The translations under genes and the position numbers were made by a program. The notes below the pieces were generated by a model that saw only the letters and a program-made list of their open reading frames with translations, did no database searches and was not told where the DNA came from. A stretch of DNA of 64,000 nucleotides from an uncultured Lachnospiraceae bacterium (GTDB lineage: Bacteria; Bacillota; Clostridia; Lachnospirales; Lachnospiraceae): positions 1-64,000 of the forward strand of contig CAMOWK010000006.1 of assembly GCA_946628415.1 (NCBI GenBank), read 5' to 3'. Positions 34,084 to 43,587 of this stretch are shown here, piece after piece (position 1 is the first letter of the stretch; each line of letters opens with the position of its first letter).

Positions 34084-35745
34084 TTACAATTCTTCTATAA
34101 GTCCTTTAATGCCTTTCTCCTTATATATTTCCTTATAATATTCAACCTCATCCTTTATAAGACTGTCTATGGCGCGCATTCCGAGAAGCTCTACAGGTGC
34201 TTTATCATCAGTAAGCACAAGCTTTCCTGCTTCGTAAGGAACCAGCCTTTCATTTACATTTTTCAGCTGAAAAAGTAAATCACTTCCACCCTGATTATAA
34301 TCCTTATCACCGGATAATTCCATATCCTCCGAACCGGAAAAAGTATCTTCCATATGGGAGAGATTTTCCCTGAACAAAGATATCATTTCAGGATTTTCGG
34401 ATGCGAAAAGTTCCCTGTTGGTGTAGCCTTTAACGTCCGCCGTGTAAACTTCCGGAAAAACACTTGCTATAGTGTCGGCAAGGTATTCATTTATACCGCC
34501 CTCACCATCCGAACGCATATTCATATTTACCACCATAACTCCATCTTCGTTTAAATGTTCCTTAACCATGGTAAAGAACTCAACAGATGACATCTGAAAG
34601 GGTATGGTTATGTCCTGATATGCATCAACCATAATTACATCATATTTATCCTTTGCAGTTTCAAGAAATGCCCGTCCATCATATGTGGTTACTTTTACAC
34701 TGTCCGAAAGAGAAAAGTACTTTCTGGAAAGATCGGTTATCGCCCCATCGATTTCAACGCCTTCTATATCAAGGTCAAAGTTATCCCCAAGATACTTCTC
34801 ACACTGAGTTGCATAAGTTCCCGTTCCCATTCCGAGCACAAGGATTTTTAGGTTTTCCTTTTCATCCCCGGCACCGGTCATAAAAGGCGCCGCCATGGCA
34901 TAATCATAGTACATTCCCGTAAGGCTTCCATCCTTTTTATAAATGGACTGAACCCCGAAAAGTACATTTGTGGATAAGACTATGTCATCATCATCTTCCT
35001 TTACCTGAAGATAATTATAGATAGACTCACCTTCATAGCGAAGTCCATTTTCCCAGAAGGCAAAGCCTGTGTTATGCCCGAATATACAGCAGAGCATGAA
35101 AAGTAAAACTGATACAGGCACTTTAAGCACCTTTTTCTTTTCACTTATAAAGTATATTATCGCCAGAAGAAGTAATATCCCCGCAAATATAAGAAATGTA
35201 ACGCTGGTTCCTACAAGCGGAATACTTACAAATGTAGGAACAAATGTACCGATAATACTTCCTATGGTATTTGATGCATTTAACATTCCGACTATCTTAC
35301 CGCTGTCATCCAGACTGTCCACAGTGTACTTTACAAGAGAAGGTGTTACTGTTCCGAGCAGGAAGAGCGGAAATACAAATACAATCATGCATGCTGCAAA
35401 AGCTGCTATAACAAGGAAGTTAGTACTTACGGTAAATACAAGCAGAGCTGAAATACCGACTATTATGTATTTACCCAGAACCGGAATAAGGGCTATCCAA
35501 ACAGCCGCAATTATAATCCTTCCGTAAAGCTTGTCAGGATTCGGATCCTTATCCGCCTTTCTTCCGCCGTATATATTTCCCAGCGCCATCGCTATCATTA
35601 TAGTACCGATTATGATGGTCCATACTATCTGTGATGATGAAAAATAAGGAGCAAGCAGTCTGCTTGCTCCGAGTTCAACTGCCATAACCGACATGCCGGC
35701 AAAAAATTCAGTAAGATAAAGGTAGATTTTGTTCTTTAATATCAC
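34084..35745 (-). CDS. Membrane protein with spermidine-synthase-like domain
   Basis: 553 residues. The N-terminal half (about 1-205) has six or seven membrane segments of transporter type (LTEFFAGMSVMAVELGASRL, PLFLLGTVTPSLVKYTVDSL). The C-terminal half is a spermidine-synthase-like methyltransferase fold: ILVLGMGTGTYATQCEKYL (glycine-rich), DIEGVEIDGAITDLSRKYF and YDVIMVDAYQDITIPFQMSS. Such fused proteins are widespread and usually not polyamine synthases; the real reaction is unknown. No other polyamine gene is nearby. It lies 36 bp after ung and 18 bp before the GGDEF-EAL gene, so it may share their transcript. Confidence 0.85.
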   Translation of the reverse strand: MILKNKIYLYLTEFFAGMSVMAVELGASRLLAPYFSSSQIVWTIIIGTIMIAMALGNIYGGRKADKDPNPDKLYGRIIIAAVWIALIPVLGKYIIVGISALLVFTVSTNFLVIAAFAACMIVFVFPLFLLGTVTPSLVKYTVDSLDDSGKIVGMLNASNTIGSIIGTFVPTFVSIPLVGTSVTFLIFAGILLLLAIIYFISEKKKVLKVPVSVLLFMLCCIFGHNTGFAFWENGLRYEGESIYNYLQVKEDDDDIVLSTNVLFGVQSIYKKDGSLTGMYYDYAMAAPFMTGAGDEKENLKILVLGMGTGTYATQCEKYLGDNFDLDIEGVEIDGAITDLSRKYFSLSDSVKVTTYDGRAFLETAKDKYDVIMVDAYQDITIPFQMSSVEFFTMVKEHLNEDGVMVVNMNMRSDGEGGINEYLADTIASVFPEVYTADVKGYTNRELFASENPEMISLFRENLSHMEDTFSGSEDMELSGDKDYNQGGSDLLFQLKNVNERLVPYEAGKLVLTDDKAPVELLGMRAIDSLIKDEVEYYKEIYKEKGIKGLIEEL

Positions 35746-35781
35746 TTTTGTACCTCAAATAATTATACTTGTTCACTAAAT

Positions 35782-36465
35782 TCATTTTCTGCTTATATTC
35801 TCAATCTGCCAGTCAATAGGCTGAAGACCGTTTTCGGAAAGAAATTCATTTGCACGTTTAAAGTGTCCGCAGCCGAAGAATCCTCTGTAAGCTGAAAGCG
35901 GTGATGGATGCGGAGCCTCAAGAACAAGCTGTTTACTGTTATTTAGCATGGAAGCTTTACTTCTTGCGAAGCTGCCCCAGAGAAGATAGACAATAGGTCT
36001 GTCCATCTCATTTAATACTCTTATGGCTGCATCCGTAAAATTCTCCCAGCCTCTCCCACGGTGAGATGCCGCTCTATGTGCACGGACTGTAAGAACCGCA
36101 TTAAGAAGAAGTACTCCCTGCTCTGCCCATTTAACAAGGTATCCGTTATCCGGTATATAGCATCCAAGTTCGTCCTGAAGTTCCTTATAAATATTAAGGA
36201 GCGACGGTGGGATGTCTATTCCGGGTTTGACAGAAAATGAAAGTCCGTGAGCCTGACCCGGCTCATGATACGGATCCTGACCAATGATAACAACCTTGAC
36301 CTTACTGAGCGGAGTCAGATGAAATGCATTAAATATTTCATCTCCCGGAGGATATATAACCTCATTTCTGTACTCACTGCCTATAAAATCAAACAGTTTT
36401 TTATAATATTCTTTTTTATACTCCGGGCGGAGTGCGTCCGCCCAGTCATTTGTAATTGGTGGCAT
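35782..36465 (-). CDS. ung: Uracil-DNA glycosylase (family 1)
   Basis: 227 residues. Ung removes uracil from DNA at the start of base-excision repair. The catalytic GQDPYH (62-67, Asp64) and the HPSPLSAYRGFFGC (about 185-199) uracil-recognition and leucine-loop region are intact, with LLLNAVLTVRAHRAASH in between. GGAG precedes the ATG by about 9 nt. The gene follows putP by 37 bp on the same strand. It is a housekeeping gene of normal length. Confidence 0.96.
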   Translation of the reverse strand: MPPITNDWADALRPEYKKEYYKKLFDFIGSEYRNEVIYPPGDEIFNAFHLTPLSKVKVVIIGQDPYHEPGQAHGLSFSVKPGIDIPPSLLNIYKELQDELGCYIPDNGYLVKWAEQGVLLLNAVLTVRAHRAASHRGRGWENFTDAAIRVLNEMDRPIVYLLWGSFARSKASMLNNSKQLVLEAPHPSPLSAYRGFFGCGHFKRANEFLSENGLQPIDWQIENISRK

Positions 36466-36502
36466 ACAATCTGCTCCGTAATGTACTGATCAACTAACCA
36501 AA

Positions 36503-38047
36503 CTATGCTTTCATCACCTTATCGTATTCCTCTGTGATTTCCTTATCCGGAGCAGGTGTTATAAGACTTACAACCACTATGAAGATAAGTGCTACAAGGA
36601 ATGCAGGAGCAAGTTCGTAAAGATTCCATGCTCCTCCGAGAGGACGAACCGCATATTTCCAGATAAATACCATAGCCATACCTGAAATCATTCCGGCAAC
36701 AGCGCCGTACTTGTTCATTCTCTTCCAGAACAGTGACATTATCATTGCAGGGCCGAATACAGCTCCAAAGCCAGCCCATGCAAATGAAACGATACCAAAT
36801 ACTGAACTGGACGGATCCCATGCGATAACAACACCGATAATAGCTACAACAACAAGTGTAATACGTGCAGTAAGCATGGCTGCTGTCTCACTGAGCTTGA
36901 AGCCAAACACGTCCTGAACTATGTTTTCTGAAACTGCCGAAGAAGCTGCAATAAGCTGTGAGTCAGCAGTAGACATTGTTGATGCAAGTATACCTGCTAT
37001 TATAAGTCCGGCTATAAGTGCATAGCCAAATCCATTTTGAGATATGTGGTCTGCAAGAACTACTATAAGAGTTTCTGCTTTTGATGATGATGTAGGATCT
37101 TCGATAAGTGTATCAAGTACTCCTGCTTCTGTCATGGCACGGCCTACGATTCCAAGGAATGTTGCAATAGCAAGTGAAATGACAACCCAGACAGACGCAA
37201 CTCTTCTTGAAAGCTTAAGCTTGTCAGGATTCTCTATAGCCATGAATCTGAGGAGAATATGCGGCATTCCGAAATATCCGAGTCCCCAGCAGAACATTGT
37301 AATCTTGTTAAAGATTCCGTATGCATCCGCACCGCCTGTCACATTATTATGTGTAGCGCTGAAGTTAAGGAAGCCCTGAAGATTGTTTGCATTTTCTAAA
37401 ACCGCATCCATTCCGCCTGCATTATGAACGCCGTAGAAAAGAACTACTACAAGCGCAAATGTCATAACGATTGACTGAATAAAGTCAGTCTGTGATGCAG
37501 CAAGGAAACCACCTGTTGTTGTATATCCTACTATGATAATTGCCGATACTATCATGGCAAGCTGATAATTCACTCCGAAAAGCTGTGAAAATAGCTTGCC
37601 GCAGGCAGCAAATCCTGAACCTGTGTATGGTATAAAGAAAACAATTATTGCAATAGCACCGATAAGAAGAGTGATATTTGCATTATCCTTAAATCTCTTT
37701 TTGTAATACTCAGGAAGTGTGATTGCCTCTAAGCTTTCTGTGTACCTTCTAAGTCTCTTCGCTGTAAAAAGCCAGTTAAGATAAGTTCCGACAGCAAGGC
37801 CTATAGCTGTCCAGCCCGCATCTGCAACTCCTGAAAAGTAAGCCAGTCCCGGAACTCCCATAAGAAGATATGAACTCATATCTGAAGCCTCAGCACTCAT
37901 GGCAGTTACAAGTGGCCCGAGTTTTCTACCGCCAAGGTAGAAATCACTTACATCCTTAGTCTTTCTTGAAGCAGCAAAGCCGATTAAAAGCATACCCACA
38001 AGATATACTACTATCGAAACAATGATACCTATCTGTGCTACTGTCAT
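36503..38047 (-). CDS. putP: Sodium/proline symporter
   Basis: 514 residues with about 13 membrane segments, of the sodium:solute symporter family. The start MTVAQIGIIVSIVVYLVGM and DFYLGGRKLGPLVTAMSAEAS are close to PutP, including the conserved segment-2 serine region (DMSSYLLMGVPG). GQ-type pore residues and STADSQLIAASSAVSENI are also PutP-like. The substrate is most likely L-proline, with sodium. Another member of this family lies at the right end of the window. It follows a terminator downstream of glgB, so it has its own promoter, which is not obvious. Confidence 0.9.
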   Translation of the reverse strand: MTVAQIGIIVSIVVYLVGMLLIGFAASRKTKDVSDFYLGGRKLGPLVTAMSAEASDMSSYLLMGVPGLAYFSGVADAGWTAIGLAVGTYLNWLFTAKRLRRYTESLEAITLPEYYKKRFKDNANITLLIGAIAIIVFFIPYTGSGFAACGKLFSQLFGVNYQLAMIVSAIIIVGYTTTGGFLAASQTDFIQSIVMTFALVVVLFYGVHNAGGMDAVLENANNLQGFLNFSATHNNVTGGADAYGIFNKITMFCWGLGYFGMPHILLRFMAIENPDKLKLSRRVASVWVVISLAIATFLGIVGRAMTEAGVLDTLIEDPTSSSKAETLIVVLADHISQNGFGYALIAGLIIAGILASTMSTADSQLIAASSAVSENIVQDVFGFKLSETAAMLTARITLVVVAIIGVVIAWDPSSSVFGIVSFAWAGFGAVFGPAMIMSLFWKRMNKYGAVAGMISGMAMVFIWKYAVRPLGGAWNLYELAPAFLVALIFIVVVSLITPAPDKEITEEYDKVMKA

Positions 38048-38114
38048 TTTTCTGTTTCCTCCACATTATTATATTACTTACTCCACTTTTCATCCCGTCA
38101 GATGATTTCTGCGA

Positions 38115-38149
38115 TAAAAAAAGGAGGTTGCAAAGCATATTGCAACCTC
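38115..38149 (-). terminator. Terminator of glgB
   Basis: 9-bp arms GAGGTTGCA/TGCAACCTC (38124-38132, 38141-38149) with an 8-nt loop, followed on the minus strand by a T-run (38115-38122). It lies between the end of glgB and the start of putP. Confidence 0.88.
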
Positions 38150-38196
38150 TTGATTGTATTTTATTTTGTACAATTCGTCAAGTAACTGTGCATTTC

Positions 38197-40428
38197 CTAC
38201 TCTTTATAATCATACTTAAATATGGTCATTGAGAGCGGTGGTACATCTATAGTAAGATTGTAGTCCATCTTATCGCACTTACCTTCCTTGGCTGTGACTG
38301 TACCCACAGTATTCCTTCCAAGTCCGCCGAATCTTTCTTCATCCGATGAAAGAATCTCGGTATACTTAGTCTTGCACGGAACACCGATCTTATAATCCTT
38401 TCTCTCAACAGGAACGAAGTTAAGAACAAAGAGAAGCTGATCCTTTGCAGTCTTGCCTCTTCTTACAAATGCAACGATGCCTGAATCTGCATCATCAACC
38501 TTTGTCCACTCAAATCCCATAGGATCGACGTCGTTATAGTAGCATGCATCATACTTAAGATAGAGATGGTTAAGTTCCTTTACGTATTCCTGCATCTTCT
38601 TATTTAACGGATTCTCGTCAAGCAGATACCAGTCAAGGCTTCTTGCCTCGCTCCACTCACGAAGCTGTGCAAATTCCTGACCCATGAAGAGAAGCTTCTT
38701 ACCCGGGTGTCCGAGCATGAAACCATATGCTGTACGAAGGTTTGCATATTTATCAAACTCAAGTCCCGGCATCTTGTTAAGCATTGCACATTTAAGATGC
38801 ACAACCTCATCATGCGATATTACAAGAATATAATTTTCTGCATATGCATATGAAAGGCTGAAAGTAAGCCTGTTATGATTGAACTTTCTGAAATAAGGAT
38901 CAAGCTTCATATATTCAAGGAAGTCATTCATCCAGCCCATGTTCCACTTAAAGAGGAAACCAAGTCCCTGCATTGATGCAGGAGCAGTAACTCCCGGCCA
39001 TGCAGTTGATTCTTCGGCAATAAGATATGCTCCCGGATTTCTCTCTTCCATAACAGTATTGATATTCTGAAGAAGGGCTATAGCTTCAAGATTCTCTTTG
39101 CCGCCGTTTTCGTTTGCAACCCACTGTCCATCCTGCTTACCATAGTCAAGGTAAAGCATAGATGCAACCGCATCCACACGAAGTGCATCGATATGGAATT
39201 TTTCTACCCAGAACAGTGCATTTGATGTAAGGAAGTTAACAACTTCATTTCTGCCGTAGTCAAAAATGAATGTACCCCAGTCAGGATGTTCTCCCTTTCT
39301 TGGATCACCATGCTCATAAAGCGGCATTCCATCAAAACGTCCAAGTCCATGTGCATCTCTTGGGAAATGCGCCGGTACCCAGTCAAGGATTACTCCTATT
39401 CCGAGGTTATGCATATAATCCACAAAATACATAAAGTCTGTAGGATCACCATATCTCGATGTAGGAGCAAAATAGTTTGTTACCTGATAGCCCCATGAAC
39501 CATCAAACGGATACTCAGCTATACCAAGGAGTTCGATGTGTGTATATCCCATCTCCTTTACATAGTCACCAAGCATCTTTGCAAGCTCTCTGTAGTTATA
39601 GAAGCCGAAGTCCGAATCTTCAATCTTCTTTTTCCATGATCCGAGATGACATTCATAGATGGACATAGGCTCCTTCATCCTGTCAACTCTCTTCTCTTTA
39701 CTCTTATTGTCCTGCCAGGTTTTATCGGACCATTTAAAATCTCTTAAATCTGCTACTATATTGGCATTATCCGGACGCATCTGATTATAGTTGCCGTAAG
39801 GATCTGCCTTATAAAGAATATCGCCGTAGCGTGTAAGAATCTGATACTTATATACAGCACCCGGATTAACGTCCGGAATGAAGAGTTCATATACACCTGA
39901 CGCAGGATGAATCTGCATAGGATTAAGAGCACCATCCCACATATTGAAATCACCGACCACTGATACACGTCTTGCATCAGGAGCCCATACAGCGAAGTAG
40001 GTTCCCTTAACCCCGTCAATGGTCATAGGGTGCGCGCCCATCTTCTCGTATATATCGTAGTTCTTACCCTCTGCAAAAAGGTAAGCGTCGTAATCAGTAA
40101 AAAGTCCGTCAAATGCATAGCAGTCCGCACTTTCAACAGTTGTTCCGTCATAATAATCCGTCACAAATCTGTAGTTTACGCCTTTAAATTTTTTCTTTGG
40201 AAAATAAGCGCCGTAGAAGCCTGCATCATTTATCTTCTCCATAGGAGTAAGTGTTTTTCCCTTGGGAGTCTTTAAAGATACTGACTCAGAATGCGGTTTG
40301 AAGCAGGTGATAACCTGTCCGTCGCCATAGTCATGAATACCAAGAAGATGCTTAGGTGCGTTGATCTTGCCATCAATGAGTTCATCATAAAGAACCCAGT
40401 TGATCCAATTATAAAGCTTTTCATTCAT
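38197..40428 (-). CDS. glgB: 1,4-Alpha-glucan branching enzyme
   Basis: 743 residues from the ATG at 40428, which has GGAGGGG 9 nt upstream. A longer frame from 40500 lacks a site. GlgB adds alpha-1,6 branches to glycogen. After an N-terminal E-set region (GTYFAVWAPDARRVSVVGDF), the GH13 barrel shows DWVPAHFPRD, the nucleophile Asp in FHIDALRVDAV, the acid Glu in LIAEESTAWPG and the transition-state Asp in ISHDEVVHLK. The C-terminal beta domain is complete. Other glycogen genes are absent here. It follows the Suv3-like helicase gene and has its own promoter. Confidence 0.95.
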   Translation of the reverse strand: MNEKLYNWINWVLYDELIDGKINAPKHLLGIHDYGDGQVITCFKPHSESVSLKTPKGKTLTPMEKINDAGFYGAYFPKKKFKGVNYRFVTDYYDGTTVESADCYAFDGLFTDYDAYLFAEGKNYDIYEKMGAHPMTIDGVKGTYFAVWAPDARRVSVVGDFNMWDGALNPMQIHPASGVYELFIPDVNPGAVYKYQILTRYGDILYKADPYGNYNQMRPDNANIVADLRDFKWSDKTWQDNKSKEKRVDRMKEPMSIYECHLGSWKKKIEDSDFGFYNYRELAKMLGDYVKEMGYTHIELLGIAEYPFDGSWGYQVTNYFAPTSRYGDPTDFMYFVDYMHNLGIGVILDWVPAHFPRDAHGLGRFDGMPLYEHGDPRKGEHPDWGTFIFDYGRNEVVNFLTSNALFWVEKFHIDALRVDAVASMLYLDYGKQDGQWVANENGGKENLEAIALLQNINTVMEERNPGAYLIAEESTAWPGVTAPASMQGLGFLFKWNMGWMNDFLEYMKLDPYFRKFNHNRLTFSLSYAYAENYILVISHDEVVHLKCAMLNKMPGLEFDKYANLRTAYGFMLGHPGKKLLFMGQEFAQLREWSEARSLDWYLLDENPLNKKMQEYVKELNHLYLKYDACYYNDVDPMGFEWTKVDDADSGIVAFVRRGKTAKDQLLFVLNFVPVERKDYKIGVPCKTKYTEILSSDEERFGGLGRNTVGTVTAKEGKCDKMDYNLTIDVPPLSMTIFKYDYKE

Positions 40429-40490
40429 CTCGTAACCCCTCCAAAAGCTAACCTTTTTAGCACGTCCCATACCGTGCACATATATAAGAC

Positions 40491-40520
40491 ATTTTAGCAC
40501 ATATATGTATCTTTTGTAAA
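40491..40520 (-). promoter_or_regulatory. Promoter of glgB
   Basis: TTTACA (-35, 40515-40520) and TAAAAT (-10, 40491-40496) with an 18-bp spacer. A short direct repeat GTGCTAAAA occurs twice nearby (around 40464-40500). Confidence 0.5.
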
Positions 40521-40527
40521 ATGAACT

Positions 40528-42288
40528 TTATTCTATGAAGAAGCAGTCCTCACAGTAATCAAACATGCTTCCGATAGGCAGTTCCTTACCGCAAACTTTG
40601 CATCTTCTTATGTACTCATCCTTGTCCTGAAGCATGAGTTCACTGATCCTGTCACAGATTTCCTGTCTCTTTCTCATGCTGTTATCCTGCACACCTATTC
40701 TCCGAAGTAACTGGTGTCTTATATCATATGCCTTATACTCCAGCTCACATTCACGAAGTGTGTCTGTTCCAAAAGAAGGAAGCGGAACCATTTTGCCTGT
40801 AAGTATAGCCTTGGCACACTTTACAAAATACTCCACAAGCTCATTTGTCTTTGTATCAACCGGACAGGTAATAAGGTCATACACAAGTTCCCTGTTATTC
40901 TCGAGTCCGTCAACTCCTTTAAGGCTTTTCAGCAGCACCTCCGCCTCCTGAACATTTTCACGTACAAAGCCCTCTTCGCGATTCATTTTCTGCCATGCTT
41001 TAAGAAGGAGACGTAGAGGATATTCCGTATTTAAAACCTCTCTCGGAAATGCAATGCAGGCAGCCTTTATGCTTCTTACAGTTCCACCCAGCTTCGCGTC
41101 AATAACGGGAACATCTATCATGGAAAGAACTTCTCCATATTCGTTAAGACCGTATCTTCCCGCTCTTCCACCTATCTGATTAACCTCTGCAGTAGTGAGT
41201 GTTCTGAACTGCCTTCCGTCAAACTTCTCTATCTCAGTAAAGATTATCCTTTTTATCGGAAGTGAAATCCCAAGTCCTATGGCATCAGTTGCGACCACCA
41301 TATTTGTCTCTCCGTTCAGATACTTACTGACCTCATTACGTCTTGCTTCCGGCGGAAGCGCACCGTAAATGACGCTGGCTTTAAATCCATTTTTTTCAAG
41401 TAAAGCAGCTGTGGAAAGAACACTCTTCCTTGAGAAACATATAAGCGCGTCCCCGGGTCTTAAATCCTCGTAACCCGAGCATATTCCTCCGAAGTATAGC
41501 GGTGACAGTCTTTCATGTCTTACTATCCCATACGTGGCTCCAAAACTCTTAACAAGCTTTTCTATATACTTTTCAGCTTCCGGTGCCATACATACATGAA
41601 CTACATCTGCGTCGACAAGACATATTGCCTTAAGCCATGCGGCGCCTCTAAACGGATCTGCTATAAGCTGCGCTTCGTCGATCACGGCAGTTTTAAAATG
41701 TTTTCTGAAGTCGCAAAGTTCAATTGTAGACGATATGATCTCGGCATTTTCTGTGATGAGCGATTCCTCACCTGTCACCATGCTGCAGGGAATCCCCGAT
41801 GCATTTATCTTGTCATACATTTCAAGTGCGAGAAGCCTTAGCGGTCCGAGATAGGTTCCCGGTGTATTCTTTTTCATATCCTGAATGGCGTCGTAAGTTT
41901 TTCCGCTGTTCGTAGGCCCCACATGAAGGACAAAGGTTCTCCTAAGCTTCCTAGCCTGCTCTATATAAACTTCAGGCGAATACTGTTCATAAATAGTCAT
42001 TATTTCATCGATAATAAGTCTGTCTTCTTCTTCCTGTTTTTTCTTATCGATATAATCCTTAACAGCTTTATAATTAACCGCCTTAAGAACTTTATTCTTT
42101 GGCCAGAGTTCCACAGTCCGCATCTTTCCGCTTCTGTCACGATAATGCTTCAGCTTTGGATTCGGGAAGAATCTTCTTACCATCTTTCTCGGTATGCCGT
42201 AAGTTTCAGTAATCTGAGAAAGAGTCATGGTCTCGATGGCATCTATATTCTCATTATTATTCTTATGTCTTCTTTTTTTACTGCTCAT
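40528..42288 (-). CDS. Suv3-like DExH RNA helicase
   Basis: 586 residues. The helicase core is of the Suv3 type: Walker A FVLHVGPTNSGKTYDA (the GPTNSGKT hallmark of mitochondrial Suv3), Walker B in the form TAVIDEAQLIADPFRGAAW, TGEES and a motif VI NQIGGRAGRYG. A helix-turn-helix-like N-terminus (IETMTLSQITETYGIPRKMV) precedes it, and a zinc-ribbon end (CKVCGKELPIGSMFDYCEDC) follows. In mitochondria Suv3 unwinds RNA for degradation. The bacterial role is not established; RNA decay or ribosome-related work is an inference. It is divergent from holA, with two 31-nt hairpin copies between. Confidence 0.88.
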   Translation of the reverse strand: MSSKKRRHKNNNENIDAIETMTLSQITETYGIPRKMVRRFFPNPKLKHYRDRSGKMRTVELWPKNKVLKAVNYKAVKDYIDKKKQEEEDRLIIDEIMTIYEQYSPEVYIEQARKLRRTFVLHVGPTNSGKTYDAIQDMKKNTPGTYLGPLRLLALEMYDKINASGIPCSMVTGEESLITENAEIISSTIELCDFRKHFKTAVIDEAQLIADPFRGAAWLKAICLVDADVVHVCMAPEAEKYIEKLVKSFGATYGIVRHERLSPLYFGGICSGYEDLRPGDALICFSRKSVLSTAALLEKNGFKASVIYGALPPEARRNEVSKYLNGETNMVVATDAIGLGISLPIKRIIFTEIEKFDGRQFRTLTTAEVNQIGGRAGRYGLNEYGEVLSMIDVPVIDAKLGGTVRSIKAACIAFPREVLNTEYPLRLLLKAWQKMNREEGFVRENVQEAEVLLKSLKGVDGLENNRELVYDLITCPVDTKTNELVEYFVKCAKAILTGKMVPLPSFGTDTLRECELEYKAYDIRHQLLRRIGVQDNSMRKRQEICDRISELMLQDKDEYIRRCKVCGKELPIGSMFDYCEDCFFIE

Positions 42289-42307
42289 ATCTTTCCTGTT
42301 CTCTGCA

Positions 42308-42338
42308 GGTATTTGAACACATCAAGCGCTCTGATACC
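42308..42338 (+). repeat. 31-nt hairpin repeat, copy C
   Basis: Starts GGTATTTGAACACATCAAG and ends CTGATACC. Same family as the third hairpin of the tandem repeat near 3400 and 3504, in inverse orientation. It has a conserved ACATCAA core, with partial arms GAACAC...GCGCTC that still pair only in part, so this copy is degraded. Confidence 0.7.
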
Positions 42339-42440
42339 CTTAGTATTTCAGTCATATCCGATGTGCCCTAATATAGCAAACCGGGGAATATTCTTCAAGA
42401 TTGTTTTGATTAGTTTTGGTGATAGTGATACACTATCATA

Positions 42441-42471
42441 GGTATTTAAGCACATCAGGTGTTCGGATACT
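42441..42471 (+). repeat. 31-nt hairpin repeat, copy D
   Basis: Starts GGTATTTAAGCACATCAGG and ends GTTCGGATACT. It lies just upstream of holA in the same orientation as copy C, 102 bp away. Arms are diverged (AAGCAC opposite GTGTTC), but the ACATCA core is kept. Confidence 0.7.
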
Positions 42472-42513
42472 TAAAAACCAGACATTCCCATTAAAAGCAT
42501 GGAGGAAAATGAC

Positions 42514-43530
42514 TTGGCTCCCAAAAAAGCAAAAGAAAATCCCATAAGTATCATTAACAGCCATATAGAGAATTCCTCTTTCAGCCGTGTATATCTTTTC
42601 ACCGGTCCGGAGCAGTATCTTATCAATCAGTTTCTTACGAAGCTTACTGATACCCTGTCGGGAAATGACGATATGAATCTTGTTCGTTACGGAAATAAGA
42701 CCCCGGATGTGAAAACACTTATAAGCGACGCGGATACTCTGCCTTTTCTTGCCGATAGACGTGTCATTTTAGTCAAAGACAGTGATTTTTTCAAAACATC
42801 ACAGGACGAGCTGGCAGAATACATCGAAAAGATTCCGGACACAACAGTTTTAATTTTTGCAGAAAAAAATGTCGACAGGAAGTTTAAGCTTTATAAAGCC
42901 GTTGCCAAGTACGGGACTGTACTTAATTTTGAAACTCCCGATGCTCCGGTCCTTACCAAATGGCTTCTTGGATTATTCAGTGAAAACGGTCTGAAGGTTA
43001 CAGAAGGCGCCATCAACCGTCTTATATTTCTTTCCGGAAATGACATGACTTCTCTTTCAAATGAAGCAGAGAAAATCATCAGCTTTTGTTACGATAAAGG
43101 TGCTGTCTCTGAAGATGATGTAAATCAGCTGTGCGGAAGCGATGCCGAGGACAGGGTATTTGAGATGATAGATGCCATTAGCCTTGGTGATAAGAAGAAG
43201 GCTCTTCTTCTTTACAATGATCTTCTGTCTTTAAAAGAGGCTCCTATTAAAATAATGGCTCTCATAAATATGCATTACATGAGACTTGCTTCCATAAAAA
43301 TGATGGAGAGTGACGGAACTCCCCGCTCTGACATTGCAAAACTCGCAAAGGTACCACCATTTATCTTAGGGAAGTACAAGTCACAATGTGATAAATATAC
43401 TTATAAAGAGCTGCTTGAAATTGTCGATCTGTGTCAGGATACCGGACGTATCCTAAGAAGTGTTAATGTAAATAAAGACAGAACTTTAGAGATATTTATA
43501 CTGAAACTGCTTGGACATGCAGGCAGCTGA
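42514..43530 (+). CDS. holA: DNA polymerase III delta subunit
   Basis: About 338 residues. HolA is the clamp-loader subunit that opens the sliding clamp. The sequence RVYLFTGPEQYLINQFLTKL, the FLADRRVILVKDSDFF strand, VLTKWLLGLFSENGL and the C-terminal three-helix collar (GRILRSVNVNKDRTLEIFIL) match the family. I chose the TTG at 42514, because GGAGG lies 8 nt before it; an ATG five codons upstream has no site. Both give the same frame. The neighbour rpsT is convergent, as in many Firmicutes. Confidence 0.93.
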   Translation: MAPKKAKENPISIINSHIENSSFSRVYLFTGPEQYLINQFLTKLTDTLSGNDDMNLVRYGNKTPDVKTLISDADTLPFLADRRVILVKDSDFFKTSQDELAEYIEKIPDTTVLIFAEKNVDRKFKLYKAVAKYGTVLNFETPDAPVLTKWLLGLFSENGLKVTEGAINRLIFLSGNDMTSLSNEAEKIISFCYDKGAVSEDDVNQLCGSDAEDRVFEMIDAISLGDKKKALLLYNDLLSLKEAPIKIMALINMHYMRLASIKMMESDGTPRSDIAKLAKVPPFILGKYKSQCDKYTYKELLEIVDLCQDTGRILRSVNVNKDRTLEIFILKLLGHAGS

Positions 43531-43538
43531 TATACAAA

Positions 43539-43566
43539 AAAGCGACCCACAAATGTGAGTCGCTTT
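43539..43566. terminator. Hairpin between holA and rpsT
   Basis: AAAGCGAC/GTCGCTTT arms (43539-43546, 43559-43566), with additional inner CACA/TGTG pairs. It lies between convergent holA and rpsT and probably serves both. Confidence 0.8.
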
Positions 43567-43587
43567 AATGATCTCTTTATGTCTAAA

